Origin: Saccharospirillum mangrovi | GTDB lineage: Bacteria; Pseudomonadota; Gammaproteobacteria; Pseudomonadales; Natronospirillaceae | Assembly: GCF_003367315.1 (NCBI RefSeq) | Contig: NZ_CP031415.1 | Span: 1,920,001-1,984,000, forward strand | DNA length: 64,000 bases | Direction of reading: 5' to 3' | Part shown: piece after piece, positions 63,636 to 64,000 of the stretch | Layout of the letters: each line of letters begins with the position of its first letter | Position numbering within the stretch: position 1 is the stretch's first letter | The notes under the pieces: generated by a model | Database searches by the model: none | What the model saw: the letters and a program-made list of their open reading frames with translations, nothing else | What the model was told of the DNA's origin: nothing | Translations under genes and position numbers: made by a program

Positions 63636-64000
63636 TCAGAGCGACGCCAGTGCCTGATTCAGATCGTCTATCAAATCCTCGACGGCTTCGATGCCAATCG
63701 ACAAACGCAACAAATCATCCGGTACCGGCGTGCCCTCGCCTTCAATACTGGCGCGATGCTCCACCAGACTTTCGACACCGCCAAGCGAAGTCGCGCGTTT
63801 GAAGATGTTCAACTGCGCCGCCGTCGCAATCGCCGCTTGAGCGCCGCCTTTAATCCGGATCGACACCATGCCGGTAAAGCCGCCCTCCATTTGCTGTTTC
63901 GCCAGAGCGTGATACGGATTCGTCGGCAGTCCCGGATACAAGACTTCGGCAATGGCCGGATGCTGTTGCATGGCTTCGGAAATCGCCAACGCATTGCGAC
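63636..64000 (-). CDS. Trans-sulfuration PLP enzyme, 3' part (cut by window end)
   Basis: The C-terminal 120 or so residues of a cystathionine gamma-synthase / gamma-lyase family enzyme: AMQQHPAIAEVLYPGLPTNPYHALAKQQM, GFTGMVSIRIKGG, and the closing LGGVESLVEHRASIEG ... LLRLSIGIEAVEDLIDDL. The frame continues past 64000 with RNALAI. The PLP lysine is outside the window, so the exact reaction cannot be told. It converges on the YihY gene with a 6-bp gap. Confidence 0.88.
   Translation of the reverse strand, partial: RNALAISEAMQQHPAIAEVLYPGLPTNPYHALAKQQMEGGFTGMVSIRIKGGAQAAIATAAQLNIFKRATSLGGVESLVEHRASIEGEGTPVPDDLLRLSIGIEAVEDLIDDLNQALASL

Overview
The window looks like chromosomal DNA of a marine-type gammaproteobacterium near the Pseudomonadales/Oceanospirillales. 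The gene families are the Gammaproteobacteria ones (FadBA complex, NfuA, PepN, CydABX with CydDC, CheV, L-type CydA, YeaC/YeaD-like proteins). The order topA, fadA-fadB, small membrane protein, uup-like ABC-F and then slt recalls the PA3010-PA3020 neighbourhood of Pseudomonas aeruginosa. G+C is moderately high and even. I saw no insertion sequence, prophage, integrase or CRISPR array, so this is core genome with small accessory insertions. I cannot name the genus from the sequence.

Layout. 0-5 kb: gltA with a good sigma70 promoter, convergent topA, and a divergent membrane protein. 5-8 kb: DUF1653 protein, a GH114-type lipoprotein, and map translationally coupled to a ParD-like gene. 8-13.8 kb: membrane quinoprotein glucose dehydrogenase, then a five-gene minus-strand run (GNAT, DUF817, rhomboid, DUF1801, TfoX-C). 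13.8-20 kb: fadBA with a PsrA-like operator, a small membrane protein and uup. 20-26.4 kb: a two-gene RND pump and slt. 26.4-31.4 kb: MOSC protein, cheV, glutaredoxin pair, a DUF5610-type protein and a LysR regulator. 31.5-41 kb: YajG-like lipoprotein, yaaA, gloB, tas, a YihI-like protein, an acyltransferase-like membrane protein, a PlpD-type patatin autotransporter and an acyl-CoA synthetase. 41.2-51 kb: tRNA-Ala(GGC), the run nadK / DUF1315 / DUF2797 / pepN, the plus-strand run DUF1853 / yeaD-like / DnaJ-related, a membrane pair with a DUF883 protein, and nfuA. 51-55 kb: cobalamin-dependent methionine synthase encoded by two overlapping genes. 55-64 kb: cydABX-cydDC behind an FNR/ANR-type box, a YihY protein, and the 3' end of a trans-sulfuration enzyme.

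Themes. The window combines lipid use (fadBA, acyl-CoA synthetase, secreted patatin), respiration (gltA, quinoprotein glucose dehydrogenase, cytochrome bd and its CydDC assembly factor), and redox/methylglyoxal/Fe-S defence (yaaA, gloB, tas, glutaredoxin, nfuA).

The observations most worth a second look are these: (1) metH is split exactly at the linker between the homocysteine and pterin domains, and the second gene has its own Shine-Dalgarno and overlaps the first; (2) a perfect inverted repeat lies upstream of that split gene; (3) a PsrA-type dyad precedes fadBA; (4) an FNR/ANR dyad is centred 41.5 bp upstream of the inferred cydA start; (5) the ParD-like gene sits under an AT-rich dyad and overlaps map; (6) a four-copy 15-bp tandem repeat lies between cydX and cydD.
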